Shown piece by piece: positions 50,298 through 59,086 of a stretch of 64,000 nt of DNA (position 1 is its first letter; each line of letters begins with the position of its first letter). The translations under genes were made by a program, and so were the position numbers. Source of the stretch: Tabrizicola soli (GTDB lineage: Bacteria > Pseudomonadota > Alphaproteobacteria > Rhodobacterales > Rhodobacteraceae); NCBI RefSeq assembly GCF_015999335.1, contig NZ_JAEACP010000014.1, forward strand, positions 1-64,000, written 5' to 3'. The notes under the pieces are model-generated. The model was given only the letters and a program-made list of their open reading frames with translations, was not told the DNA's origin and did no database searches.

Positions 50298-52982
50298 TCA
50301 GCGGCCCAGCGACCACCAGCCCTTGCGCTTCGGCTTCGGCGGCCCGTCCTCGGCCTCCGGCTCCGGCGCGGCCTCGACCGGCGCCGCGGCCTCGGCCGGA
50401 TCGGGCACCACGGTCTCGGCCGTGGCGGTCATCCCCGGATCGACCGCAAGCTTCGGTTGTTCTAGTGCAGCCTCGACCGCGGCTTCCGGCTCCGGCGCAG
50501 GCGCGGCTTCCGCCGCCTTCGCTCTGGACCGGCTGCGCGGCGCCTTGGCCGCAGGAGCCGCCGCAGGAGCTGCCGCCGCCTCGGCCTCGACCTTCTTCGC
50601 CCGCGAGGCCCGCTTCCTAGGCGCAGGCTTCACCTCCTCGGCGAGGACTTCGGCCGGCGTCTCGGCAACCATGGTTTCCGGTTCCGCCACGACAGCCTCG
50701 GGAGCCACGGCCTCCGCCGCCTTCTTCCCGCGCGGCGCGCGGGTGCGCTTCGGCGTGGCGGGGGCCTCGGCCACCACCTCGACCGGCTCGATCGGCGCGG
50801 CCTCGACGACCTCGGCCGGGGCTTCGCTCACCTCGCCCTCGTCCTCATCCTCCTCGGCCCCGTCCTCCTCGGCCCCGTCCTGCGCGGCCTCGGCCCCGTT
50901 CGGACCGCCCTCGCGCTGGCCATTCCGCCGCCGCCGCCGACGCCGGCGCTTCTTCTTGCCCGGCTCCCCCCCCTCGGCAGCAACCGGAGCCGCCTCGGCC
51001 TCGGCCACCTCATCGACCTCTTCCTCAAGGATCTCGTCGACCAGATCCTCGTCCTCCTCGTCGACGGGCGCACCCATCAGCCCGGCATGGCCCGAGATCA
51101 CCGGCGTCTCCGGCACCACGCGCAGCGCGGTCTTGAACTTCTCGATCGAGTAATCCGGGCTGACCAGCATCGGGTCCGCCTCGATCCGCACGGACATCCC
51201 GTAGCGCGCCTCGATCAGCGCCACATGTTCGCGCTTCTGGTTGATCAGGTAGTTCACGATCCCGACCGGGGCCTTCAGGAGAACCTCCTTCGACCGCTTC
51301 CGGGTGCCCTCCTCTTCCAGCGCGCGCAGGACCTGCAGCGCCATCGAATCATCCGACCGGATCAGGCCGGTGCCATGGCAATGCGGGCAGGGCTGGGTCG
51401 TCGATTCCAGCATCCCCGGCCGCAACCGCTGCCGGCTCATCTCCAAGAGGCCGAAGCCCGAGATCCGCCCGACCTGGATCCGTGCCCGGTCGGTCTTGAG
51501 CTTCTCCTTCAGGCGCTTCTCGACCGCGGCGTTGTTCTTCCGCTCCTCCATGTCGATGAAGTCGACGACGATCAGGCCGGCGAGGTCGCGCAGACGCAGC
51601 TGGCGCGCCACCTCGTCGGCGGCCTCCAGGTTGGTCTTCAGCGCCGTCTCCTCGATCGAGCCTTCCTTGGTCGCCCGACCTGAGTTCACGTCGATCGCCA
51701 CCAGTGCCTCGGTGACGCCGATCACGATGTAGCCGCCGGACTTCAGTTGCACCACCGGGTTGAACATCCCGCCGAGATAGCCCTCGACCTGGTATTTCGC
51801 GAAGAGCGGCGTCGGCTCGTTGTAGCGGATCACCTGCTTGGCATGGCTCGGCATGATCATCCGCATGAAGTCCTTGGCGGTGCGATAGCCGGCCTCGCCC
51901 TCGACCAGGACCTCCTCGATCTCGCGGCTGTAAAGGTCGCGGATCGTGCGCTTGATCAGGTCGCCTTCCTCATAGATCTTGGCCGGGGCGATCGACTTCA
52001 GCGTTAGCTCGCGGATCTGCTCCCAGAGCCGCATCAGATATTCGTAATCGCGCTTGATCTCGGGCTTGGTGCGCTTGGCCCCGGCGGTGCGGATGATCAG
52101 GCCGGCGCCTTCCGGCACCTCGATCTCGCCCGCGATCTCCTTCAGCTTCTTACGGTCCACCGCATTGGTGATCTTGCGGGAAATCCCGCCGCCGCGCGCA
52201 GTGTTCGGCATCAGCACGCAATAGCGGCCCGCGAGGCTGAGATAGGTGGTCAGCGCCGCGCCCTTGTTGCCGCGCTCCTCCTTCACCACCTGGACCAGCA
52301 TGATCTGCCGGACCTTGACCACTTCCTGGATCTTGTAGCGCCGGGCGCGCGGGCGACGCGGCTGGGCGATCTCCTCGGCGACATCTTCCTCGGCGATCGA
52401 TTCGATCTCGTCGTCGGTCTCGCTGGCGTGGTCCACCGCCTGGTAGAACCCGTCCTCGCCAGAGTCATTGCGCTCGGCCGCAGGTTCCTCGGCCACCTCG
52501 ACCGCCCGGGGAGCGAGATCCGCGGTCTCGACCAGGACAGCGCCATCGGCCTCGTCCTCGCCCAGATCGACCACATCCATCCCGGCCGGGCCTTCCACCA
52601 CCGCCTCGTCGGGCTTTGCGGCCTCGGCCCTTGCCTGCGGCCGCGCCGGACGGCGACGCGAGCGGCGGTTTTCTTCCTCTTCCTCGGCGCGGGCCATCGC
52701 CCGCTCCTCCTCGATCAGCGCCTTACGGTCGGCGACCGGGATCTGGTAGTAATCCGGGTGGATTTCGGCAAAGGCCAGGAAGCCGTGGCGGTTGCCGCCA
52801 TATTCCACGAAGGCCGCCTGCAGGGAGGGCTCGACCCGCGTCACCTTGGCCAGGTAGATGTTCCCGGCCAGCTGGCGCTTGTTTACGGTCTCGAAGTCGA
52901 ATTCCTCGACCTTGTTCCCGTCGACCACGACCACCCGGGTTTCCTCGGAATGGGTGGCGTCGATAAGCATCTTTCTTGACAT
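50298..52982 (-). CDS. rne: Ribonuclease E/G
   Basis: 894-residue endoribonuclease, central to mRNA decay and rRNA/tRNA maturation. The S1 RNA-binding domain begins MLIDATHSEETRVVVVDGNK and is interrupted by a long acidic insert (about residues 95-210). The RNase H-like and DNase I-like catalytic core includes VAIDVNSGRATKEGSIEETA, the catalytic Asp in VVDFIDMEERKNN, and the zinc-link CPHCHGTG. The C-terminal ~300 residues are a low-complexity Ala/Glu/Pro-rich scaffold with an Arg-rich patch (KKKRRRRRRRRNGQ), ending KPKRKGWWSLGR, the degradosome assembly region. Start 52982 is followed by the usual N-terminus. Confidence 0.95.
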   Translation of the reverse strand: MSRKMLIDATHSEETRVVVVDGNKVEEFDFETVNKRQLAGNIYLAKVTRVEPSLQAAFVEYGGNRHGFLAFAEIHPDYYQIPVADRKALIEEERAMARAEEEEENRRSRRRPARPQARAEAAKPDEAVVEGPAGMDVVDLGEDEADGAVLVETADLAPRAVEVAEEPAAERNDSGEDGFYQAVDHASETDDEIESIAEEDVAEEIAQPRRPRARRYKIQEVVKVRQIMLVQVVKEERGNKGAALTTYLSLAGRYCVLMPNTARGGGISRKITNAVDRKKLKEIAGEIEVPEGAGLIIRTAGAKRTKPEIKRDYEYLMRLWEQIRELTLKSIAPAKIYEEGDLIKRTIRDLYSREIEEVLVEGEAGYRTAKDFMRMIMPSHAKQVIRYNEPTPLFAKYQVEGYLGGMFNPVVQLKSGGYIVIGVTEALVAIDVNSGRATKEGSIEETALKTNLEAADEVARQLRLRDLAGLIVVDFIDMEERKNNAAVEKRLKEKLKTDRARIQVGRISGFGLLEMSRQRLRPGMLESTTQPCPHCHGTGLIRSDDSMALQVLRALEEEGTRKRSKEVLLKAPVGIVNYLINQKREHVALIEARYGMSVRIEADPMLVSPDYSIEKFKTALRVVPETPVISGHAGLMGAPVDEEDEDLVDEILEEEVDEVAEAEAAPVAAEGGEPGKKKRRRRRRRRNGQREGGPNGAEAAQDGAEEDGAEEDEDEGEVSEAPAEVVEAAPIEPVEVVAEAPATPKRTRAPRGKKAAEAVAPEAVVAEPETMVAETPAEVLAEEVKPAPRKRASRAKKVEAEAAAAPAAAPAAKAPRSRSRAKAAEAAPAPEPEAAVEAALEQPKLAVDPGMTATAETVVPDPAEAAAPVEAAPEPEAEDGPPKPKRKGWWSLGR

Positions 52983-53543
52983 GTTTGTCCATTGCGCCCC
53001 GGGCGCAAGAGACCCCCTGGCGGACCAGCGGGAAGGAAACGGACGGGGCGGCTTGTCTGGGCGCGGACGGCGGGCGCAAGCGCGGTTGTCCGGCCCAGGG
53101 GGCGGACTCCTGCCGTGCTATCTGTGCTCGCGCGCCTCATCGCGGTTTACATCTGAAGGGCCAGAACAGCCCCTCACCTCTGAAAGCCGGCAAATCCAGG
53201 GACTTGCAGGCAATGTGCACAACCTTGCGGTCGATCCGGCTCCCCGAACGAGACACGAATATGCGCATCCAACAGAAGGGGAGAGAATTCCTGGGGCGGT
53301 CAGACCGCCTTTCTGCGACCCTAAAGGCAAAAAAGGGGCAAGAGCAATGACGAATTTCGCCTCCCGCCTGGCGCGAGGTCGCATCGAGACGGGTCCGGAC
53401 CCCTCCTCGTTCGACTTCGTCTCCTCGTCGGTTGGCGACGGCGAGGAGTGACGAAGTCATCGACGAGCGGCCCCGTCAGGCGCGGACAAGTCCTGGCGAC
53501 GCCTGAACAACCCCGGCCAGGCCCTTGATTTCAGGCGATACGG
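52983..53543. other. Long gap upstream of rne
   Basis: 561 bases without a gene between dctD and rne, both on the minus strand. It should hold the rne promoter and a long 5' leader (rne leaders elsewhere are regulatory), but no promoter is certain. A short palindrome GGCGGTCAGACCGCC lies at about 53296-53310. The dispersed hairpin repeat (copy C) fills 53404-53468. Confidence 0.5.
53404..53468. repeat. Dispersed imperfect-hairpin repeat, copy C
   Basis: This is the cleanest copy: left arm 53404-53427 (TCCTCGTTCGACTTCGTCTC then CTCG) and right core 53440-53468, nearly complementary across a short GTCGGTTGGCGAC-like middle. It lies 76 bases past the dctD stop and upstream of the rne leader. 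Confidence 0.75.
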
Positions 53544-54872
53544 TCAGACATAGTCCGACCGGCTCAGCCCATACTTGGCCATCTTTTCGTTCAGGGTCCG
53601 CCGCGGCAGGCAAAGCTCCTCCATCACCGCCACGATCGACCCCTTGTGCCGCCGCATCGTGTTGTCGATCAGCATCCGCTCGAAAGCCTCGACATAATCC
53701 TTCAGCGGCTTGCCCTCCGTGGTCAGCGCCGGCCCCGCCGCCTCGTTGTCGGCCATCAGCAGCGAGGCGATCGACCCCGAGCCGCGCCGGTTCTGCAGGA
53801 CCGCGCGCTCGGCGATGTTGACCAGTTGCCGCACATTCCCCGGCCAGGGCGCCTGCAGAAGCTGCGCCGCCTCCTGCGCGGTCACCTGCGGCGCCTCGCA
53901 GCCGTATTCCTCGGCGAACTGCTCGCTCAGCCGGGTGAAGAGCGTCAGGATATCCTCGCCCCGGCTGCGCAGCGGCGGCAGCAGGATCGTCATCGCCCCC
54001 AGCCGGTAGTAGAGATCCGGTCGCAGCGCCTGTTCCAGCGTCGTGTCGGGGGCGTGCTGGTTACAGATCGCGATGATCCGGGTCTCGGGCGGGGTGCCCT
54101 GGTCGTTGATGAAGGCCAGAAGCCGCGCCTGCAGCGCGTTCGGCAGCGCCTCGATGTCCTCGAGGCAAAGCGTGCCGCCCCGCGCCTCCTCGACCAGGGG
54201 AATCGCCCCGTCCTCGCCCGGCCCGAAGAGCCGCGCCGCCAGCTGGTCCTCGCCCCAGGCAGCGCAGGAGATCGCGACGAACTTCTTCGACGCCCTCGGC
54301 CCCACCGCATGCAGGGCATGGGCGACCAGCGTCTTGCCGGTCCCGGTCTCGCCGTCGATCAGCACATGGCTGTCGGCCTGGCCGAGGTCGAGGATATCCT
54401 CGCGCAGCCGCTCGATCGCGGGCGAGGAGCCGATCAGCTTCTTCATGATGGTCGAGCCGTCCGACAGCTCCTTCCTGAGCGCCCGGTTGTCCAGCGTCAT
54501 CCGCCGCGCCTGGGTGGCCTTCTTGGCCAGCTCGGTCATCCGGTCGGGGTTGAAGGGCTTTTCCAGGAAGTCGAAGGCCCCGACCCGCATCGCCTCGACC
54601 GCCATCGGCACGTCGCCGTGGCCGGTGATCATGATCACCGGCAGCCCCGAATCCAGCCCCATCAGCCGCTTGAGGAAGGCCATCCCGTCCATGCCCGGCA
54701 TCCGGATGTCGCTGACCACCACGCCGGGGAAATCGGCGCCGATCACCTTCAGCGCCTCTTCCGCGCTGGCATAGGTTTCGGTGTCGAACCCCGAGAGCGC
54801 CAGCCACTGGCTGATCGACTGCCGCATGTCGGTCTCGTCGTCGACGATCGCCACTTTCATTGCCCGGGCCAT
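53544..54872 (-). CDS. dctD: Sigma54-type response regulator DctD lacking GAFTGA
   Basis: 442-residue response regulator paired with DctB, normally controlling C4-dicarboxylate uptake. The receiver domain has the phospho-acceptor Asp55 in VVSDIRMPGMDG. The AAA+ domain has Walker A GETGTGKT (174-181) and Walker B GGTLCLEDIE (232-241). The C-terminal Fis-type HTH ends RRTLNEKMAKYGLSRSDYV. The sigma54-contacting GAFTGA loop is absent: the segment reads LFGPGEDGAIPLVEEARGGT, about ten residues shorter than in NtrC or DctD. It may act on other polymerase forms, as known for Rhodobacter capsulatus NtrC. AGAGG precedes start 54872. Confidence 0.88.
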   Translation of the reverse strand: MARAMKVAIVDDETDMRQSISQWLALSGFDTETYASAEEALKVIGADFPGVVVSDIRMPGMDGMAFLKRLMGLDSGLPVIMITGHGDVPMAVEAMRVGAFDFLEKPFNPDRMTELAKKATQARRMTLDNRALRKELSDGSTIMKKLIGSSPAIERLREDILDLGQADSHVLIDGETGTGKTLVAHALHAVGPRASKKFVAISCAAWGEDQLAARLFGPGEDGAIPLVEEARGGTLCLEDIEALPNALQARLLAFINDQGTPPETRIIAICNQHAPDTTLEQALRPDLYYRLGAMTILLPPLRSRGEDILTLFTRLSEQFAEEYGCEAPQVTAQEAAQLLQAPWPGNVRQLVNIAERAVLQNRRGSGSIASLLMADNEAAGPALTTEGKPLKDYVEAFERMLIDNTMRRHKGSIVAVMEELCLPRRTLNEKMAKYGLSRSDYV

Positions 54873-54882
54873 CTGGACCTCT

Positions 54883-56640
54883 TCATTCTGCTGCTTCCTG
54901 TCTGTTGCCGAGGATCGGCAACTGCATTTCGAAAACGGCGCCGCCCCCTTCCGCGTTCCGTGCGGTCAGGCGTCCGCCAAGATCGGTCACGATCCCGGAC
55001 GAGATCGCCAGCCCCAGGCCCACGCCCTCGCCGGGTTTCTTGGTGGTGTAGAAGGGTTCGAACAGGTTCTCGAGATCGACGATCCCATGGCCGTTGTCCC
55101 GCACCGTCAGCGTCGCCGTCTCGCCCGCCGAGAGGAGGAGGTCGATCTGCGGCGAGGTCACATCCTTGGTCGCGTCCAGCGCGTTGCGCAAGAGGTTGAT
55201 GATCACCTGCTCCAGCCGGATCCGGTCGGCCATGACCATCACCGGCTGGCGCGGCATTCCCCGGCTGATCCTGACGACCCGCGCCTTCAGCTGCGGCTCC
55301 ATCATCGCCAGCGCCGCGGAGACGCAGGCGCGAAGGTCAACCTCCTCGAAGGCCTCTCCGCCCTTCCTCGCATAGGACTTCAACTGCCGCGTGATCGCGC
55401 CCATCCGCTCGATCAGGTCGTCGATCCGCTGAAAGCTGGACAGCGCCTCCTCGGGCCGCTTGCGCTGCAACAGAAGCCGCGCGCCGGCGAGATAGGTCTT
55501 CATCGCGGCGAGCGGCTGGTTCAGCTCGTGGCTGACCGCCGCCGACATCTCGCCCAGGGCGGCAAGCTTCGAGGACTGCGCCAGCGTCAGTTCGGCCACC
55601 TCCAGGTCCTTCTGCACCTTCTCGCGTTCGGCGATCTCGCGCTGGAGGCGGGCGTTCAGCTTGCGCAGTTCCAGCGATTCGCGCTGGAACGACAGCGAGC
55701 GCGACCAGGCCCGGCGCGACAGGATGTAGAAGGTGAAGGCCATCAGGATGGCGAAGCCCATGATTTCCAGCGCGAGGATGCCGTTCACCTGCTCGCGGAC
55801 CGAGCCATAGGCGGTGAAGGTCGACAGCTTCCAGCCGCGGAAGGGAACCCGCGCCTCGGTCTTCATCACGGCCTCGCCGCTGACATAGGCGTCGGGCGGC
55901 GTCTGCGCCCAGTCGGCGGTCGCCTGCAGCGCGCGCGCAATGGCCGAGGGCGGGTCGCGCAGCGCCAGCGCCTCCTCGATCTTCTGCCCGCGCCAACGCG
56001 GCTCGGTCGAGAGGACCACGGTTCCCTCGCTGTCGGTGACCATCACCGCATCCTGCAACCCCGCCCAGGCGCGTTCGTATTTCATCAGGTCGACCGAGAC
56101 CACGATCACCCCGATCGGCTTCGCATCCCCCATGATCGCCCGCGAATAAAGGAAGTCGAACCCGCCCGTATCGCGGCGCAGCGCGGTGAAGACGGTCTCC
56201 TTGTTGCGTTGCGCCGCGACGAAGAAGGTCTCGTTGCGCTGGCTGGTGCCCAGGACGTTGCGGTTGGTCGCCCCCACCGTGCGCCCGTCGGCATCCAGAA
56301 GCCGGATCGAGGCGACGCCGATCTGGCCCTGCAACGCGATCAGCTTGGCGGAAGTCGACGAGAAATTCCTGTCCCGCAGCGCCTGCACCAGAGCGGGGTC
56401 TGCGGCCAGAAGCAGCGGCACGACCGAGGTGCGCTGCAATTCGGCCATCAGGTTGCCGGTGTAAAGCGCCAGCCGGACCTCGGCCCGGCCCCTGGTATCG
56501 GCGGTATAGCGGTCGGTCAGCAGGCGGTTCGAGACCAGGACGATCCCGACCGCCAGCAGGATCAGCAGCCCCACCACCAGCTTCACGCGCCAGGGCAGGC
56601 CGGACGGGCTGCTGGAAAGAGGGGACGTCTCGGATCTCAT
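54883..56640 (-). CDS. dctB: C4-dicarboxylate sensor histidine kinase DctB
   Basis: 585-residue membrane sensor kinase. It has an N-terminal transmembrane helix (about 18-40), a periplasmic tandem PAS-like (Cache) sensor (about 45-280), and a second helix (about 288-308). A coiled coil (SLELRKLNARLQREIAEREK) precedes the phospho-acceptor H-box AAVSHELNQPLAAMKTY (His371). The HATPase domain carries NLLRNALDA, DNGHGI and GVGLGLAISSGIV. It lies ten bases upstream of dctD, in one operon. Ligand is C4-dicarboxylates by homology. The dctPQM transporter genes are not in this window. Confidence 0.92.
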   Translation of the reverse strand: MRSETSPLSSSPSGLPWRVKLVVGLLILLAVGIVLVSNRLLTDRYTADTRGRAEVRLALYTGNLMAELQRTSVVPLLLAADPALVQALRDRNFSSTSAKLIALQGQIGVASIRLLDADGRTVGATNRNVLGTSQRNETFFVAAQRNKETVFTALRRDTGGFDFLYSRAIMGDAKPIGVIVVSVDLMKYERAWAGLQDAVMVTDSEGTVVLSTEPRWRGQKIEEALALRDPPSAIARALQATADWAQTPPDAYVSGEAVMKTEARVPFRGWKLSTFTAYGSVREQVNGILALEIMGFAILMAFTFYILSRRAWSRSLSFQRESLELRKLNARLQREIAEREKVQKDLEVAELTLAQSSKLAALGEMSAAVSHELNQPLAAMKTYLAGARLLLQRKRPEEALSSFQRIDDLIERMGAITRQLKSYARKGGEAFEEVDLRACVSAALAMMEPQLKARVVRISRGMPRQPVMVMADRIRLEQVIINLLRNALDATKDVTSPQIDLLLSAGETATLTVRDNGHGIVDLENLFEPFYTTKKPGEGVGLGLAISSGIVTDLGGRLTARNAEGGGAVFEMQLPILGNRQEAAE

Positions 56641-56686
56641 GCGGCGAGAGTAGGGCCGGGGTCCGGCACCCTCAAGCGGGGGGCGG

Positions 56687-57355
56687 TCAGGCCAGCGCCA
56701 TCCCGCCCATCAGCGCGGCGAACAGCGGGCGGCCGTCCTCCGACCCCAGCGCGCCATCGGTCGCGCGTTCGGGATGCGGCATCATCCCCAGCACCCTGCG
56801 GTTTTCCGACAGCACGCCTGCGATGTCGGCGGAGCTGCCGTTCGGGTTCTGCTCATAGGTAAAGGCGATGCGATCCTCGCCCTGCAGCCGCGCCAGCCCC
56901 TCGGCGTCGATGGTATAGTTGCCGTCGTGATGCGCGATCGGAATCTGCAGCGCCTGGCCCTTCGCATAGCCGGAAGTATAGGCGCTGTCGGTGGTCGCCA
57001 CCCGCAGCGTGACCGTGCGGCAAAGGAATTTCAGCGTGGCATTGCGCATCAGCGCGCCGGGCAGCAGGCCCATCTCGGTGATGACCTGGAAGCCGTTGCA
57101 GATGCCCAGGACAAAGCCGCCCCGGTCGGCATGGGCGCGGATCGCGCGGCCGATGGGCGACTGGGCCGCGATGGCGCCGCAGCGCAGGTAATCGCCGAAG
57201 CTGAACCCGCCGGGGATGCCGACGACATCGACGCCCTTGGGCAGTTCGGTGTCCTTGTGCCAGACGCGGGCGACCTCGAATCCCGCGCCCTGGAAAGCGA
57301 CGGCGAGGTCGCGGTCGCAGTTCGATCCGGGGAAGGTGACGACGGCGGCTTTCAT
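56687..57355 (-). CDS. purQ: Phosphoribosylformylglycinamidine synthase subunit PurQ
   Basis: 222-residue class I glutamine amidotransferase that supplies ammonia to PurL. The nucleophile Cys is in LGICNGFQVI (about residue 86) and the catalytic His in MMPHPERA (about 194), with Glu two residues on. The N-terminus MKAAVVTFPGSNCDRDLAVA is typical. GGGAG precedes start 57355. It lies upstream of dctBD on the same strand with a 46-base gap and is divergent from a FAD-linked oxidase. It is separated from purS by 10 kb and by strand. Confidence 0.95.
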   Translation of the reverse strand: MKAAVVTFPGSNCDRDLAVAFQGAGFEVARVWHKDTELPKGVDVVGIPGGFSFGDYLRCGAIAAQSPIGRAIRAHADRGGFVLGICNGFQVITEMGLLPGALMRNATLKFLCRTVTLRVATTDSAYTSGYAKGQALQIPIAHHDGNYTIDAEGLARLQGEDRIAFTYEQNPNGSSADIAGVLSENRRVLGMMPHPERATDGALGSEDGRPLFAALMGGMALA

Positions 57356-57452
57356 GGCGCGACTCCCGTGCTGGCGGATGCGGGCTTTCTAGCGGATCGG
57401 CGCAGAAAGGGCCAGTGCTTGCGCCCCCATCGAAAGCGGCTAGGCTGGACCG

Positions 57453-58829
57453 ATGCTGACCGCTCCCGCCCTTGCCGCCCTGCGCGCCCTTTTCGGCGAC
57501 CGCGCCTCGACCGCCCCCGCCGTCCTGGCCGAACACGGCCAAAGCGAAAGCCTGGTCTCGGCCGGCCCACCCGACGCCGTGGTGTTCCCCCGCTCGACCG
57601 AAGAGGTCTCCGCCCTTGCCCGCTGGTCGGCCGGACATCGCGTGCCGCTGACCGGCTGGGGCGCGGGCACCTCGCTCGAGGGTCACGCGCTGGCGGTGGC
57701 GGGCGGCGTGGCGGTCGATTTCCGCGAGATGGCCGCGGTGCTTGAGGTGCGGCCCGAGGACCGTCTGGTCCGCGTCCAGCCCGGCATCACCCGCGAGGCG
57801 CTGAACCGCGAGCTTCGGACGACCGGGCTGATGTTCCCGGTCGATCCCGGCGCCAACGCCAGCCTGGGCGGCATGGCGGCGACCCGCGCCTCGGGCACGA
57901 CGGCGGTGCGCTACGGCACGATGCGCGACAATGTGCGCGGGCTGGTGGTGGTGCTGGCCGGGGGCGAGGTGATCCGCACCGGCTCGGGCGCGCCGAAATC
58001 GGCTTCGGGCTACGACCTGACCGCGCTGTTTGTGGGGTCCGAGGGAACGCTGGGCCTGATCACCGAGCTCACGCTGAAGCTGACCGGCCAGCCCGAGGCG
58101 GTGATGACCGCCGTGGCCGCTTTCCCCTCGGTCGCGGCGGCGGTCGATTGCGTGATCGCGACGATGCAGATGGGGCTGACCCCGGCCCGGATCGAATTTC
58201 TCGATGCCGAGACGGTCGCCGCCTGCAATGCCCATTCCGGCCTGACCCTCCCCCCTGCCCCGCAGCTGCTGGTGGAGTTCCACGGCCACCCGGAGGGCCT
58301 GGCCGAGGACGTCCGCCGCTTCCGCGACCTCGCGGCCGGGTTCGGGGCATCGGGTCTGGACTGGGCCGCGCAGCAGGAGGACCGCACCCGGCTCTGGGCC
58401 GCCCGCCACGCGGCCTATCGCGCGATCCTGGCCTCGCGGCCGGGGGCGAAGGCGGTGGTGACAGATGTCTGCGTGCCGATTTCCCGCCTTGCGGAAGCGG
58501 TCGAGGAGACGCGGGCCGACATCGCCGCCTCCGGCATCCCCGGTCCGATCCTGGGCCATGTCGGCGACGGCAATTTCCACGCGATCCTGATGGTCGATCC
58601 TGCCCGGCCCGAGGAAGTGGCCACCGCGAAGGCCCTGGCGACGCGGATGGCGGACCGCTCGCTGCGGCTGGGCGGGACCATCACCGGCGAGCATGGGGTG
58701 GGCTTCGGCAAGCTGGGCCTGATGGCGGCCGAGCATGGCGCGGCCTGGCAGGTCATGAGCGCGGTGAAGGCGGCGCTGGATCCGATGCGCCTGATGAACC
58801 CCGGCAAGCTGGTGCCGGGTCAGCCCTGA
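57453..58829 (+). CDS. FAD-linked oxidase, GlcD/D-lactate dehydrogenase type
   Basis: 458-residue flavoprotein. The FAD PCMH-type domain (about 30-210) shows VVFPRSTEEVSALARWSAGH, PLTGWGAGTSLEGHA and the MFPVDPGANASLGGMAATRA pyrophosphate loop. The C-terminal substrate cap carries HVGDGNFHAILMVD and ends ITGEHGVGFGKLGLM with the catalytic His. It oxidises a 2-hydroxy acid such as D-lactate or glycolate and passes electrons to quinone or cytochrome. No glcE/glcF partners are present, which favours the D-lactate dehydrogenase (cytochrome) type. It is monocistronic, divergent from purQ. Confidence 0.9.
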   Translation: MLTAPALAALRALFGDRASTAPAVLAEHGQSESLVSAGPPDAVVFPRSTEEVSALARWSAGHRVPLTGWGAGTSLEGHALAVAGGVAVDFREMAAVLEVRPEDRLVRVQPGITREALNRELRTTGLMFPVDPGANASLGGMAATRASGTTAVRYGTMRDNVRGLVVVLAGGEVIRTGSGAPKSASGYDLTALFVGSEGTLGLITELTLKLTGQPEAVMTAVAAFPSVAAAVDCVIATMQMGLTPARIEFLDAETVAACNAHSGLTLPPAPQLLVEFHGHPEGLAEDVRRFRDLAAGFGASGLDWAAQQEDRTRLWAARHAAYRAILASRPGAKAVVTDVCVPISRLAEAVEETRADIAASGIPGPILGHVGDGNFHAILMVDPARPEEVATAKALATRMADRSLRLGGTITGEHGVGFGKLGLMAAEHGAAWQVMSAVKAALDPMRLMNPGKLVPGQP

Positions 58830-58991
58830 TCAGAAGTCAAAGCTCGAGCGACGGAACAGCCCGCCCTCGATTTCGCGCTCGCGGCGCTCCAGGTCGATCC
58901 GCGAGACCGAGGCATTCAGATAGGCGCGTTCCAGCTCGGCGATGGAGGGGAAAGCCTTCCCGGAAATCAGCGATTTGAGAAACTTGAGCAT
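58830..58991 (-). CDS. Small DUF3563-like protein
   Basis: 53-residue protein (MLKFLKSLISGKAFPSIAEL then ERAYLNASVSRIDLERRERE ... GLFRRSSFDF). Its motif SRIDLERREREI matches the small DUF3563 group of helical proteins found in Rhodobacterales. AAGGAA lies eight bases before ATG 58991; a longer frame from 59021 has no support. It is convergent with the FAD oxidase (stop directly adjacent). Function is unknown. Confidence 0.65.
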   Translation of the reverse strand: MLKFLKSLISGKAFPSIAELERAYLNASVSRIDLERREREIEGGLFRRSSFDF

Positions 58992-59086
58992 TCTTGCGGT
59001 TCCTTGTCCTGTCCGGAACATAGGATGCCGCAGCGCAGCATCATAGGGGACGGCGCGACAGATCCGTCATGCGCCGGGCGCATGGA

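Noticed and set aside
53118-53384. 88-codon minus-strand frame in the rne upstream gap
   Set aside because: No ribosome binding site, biased composition and overlap with non-coding palindromes; not supported as a gene.
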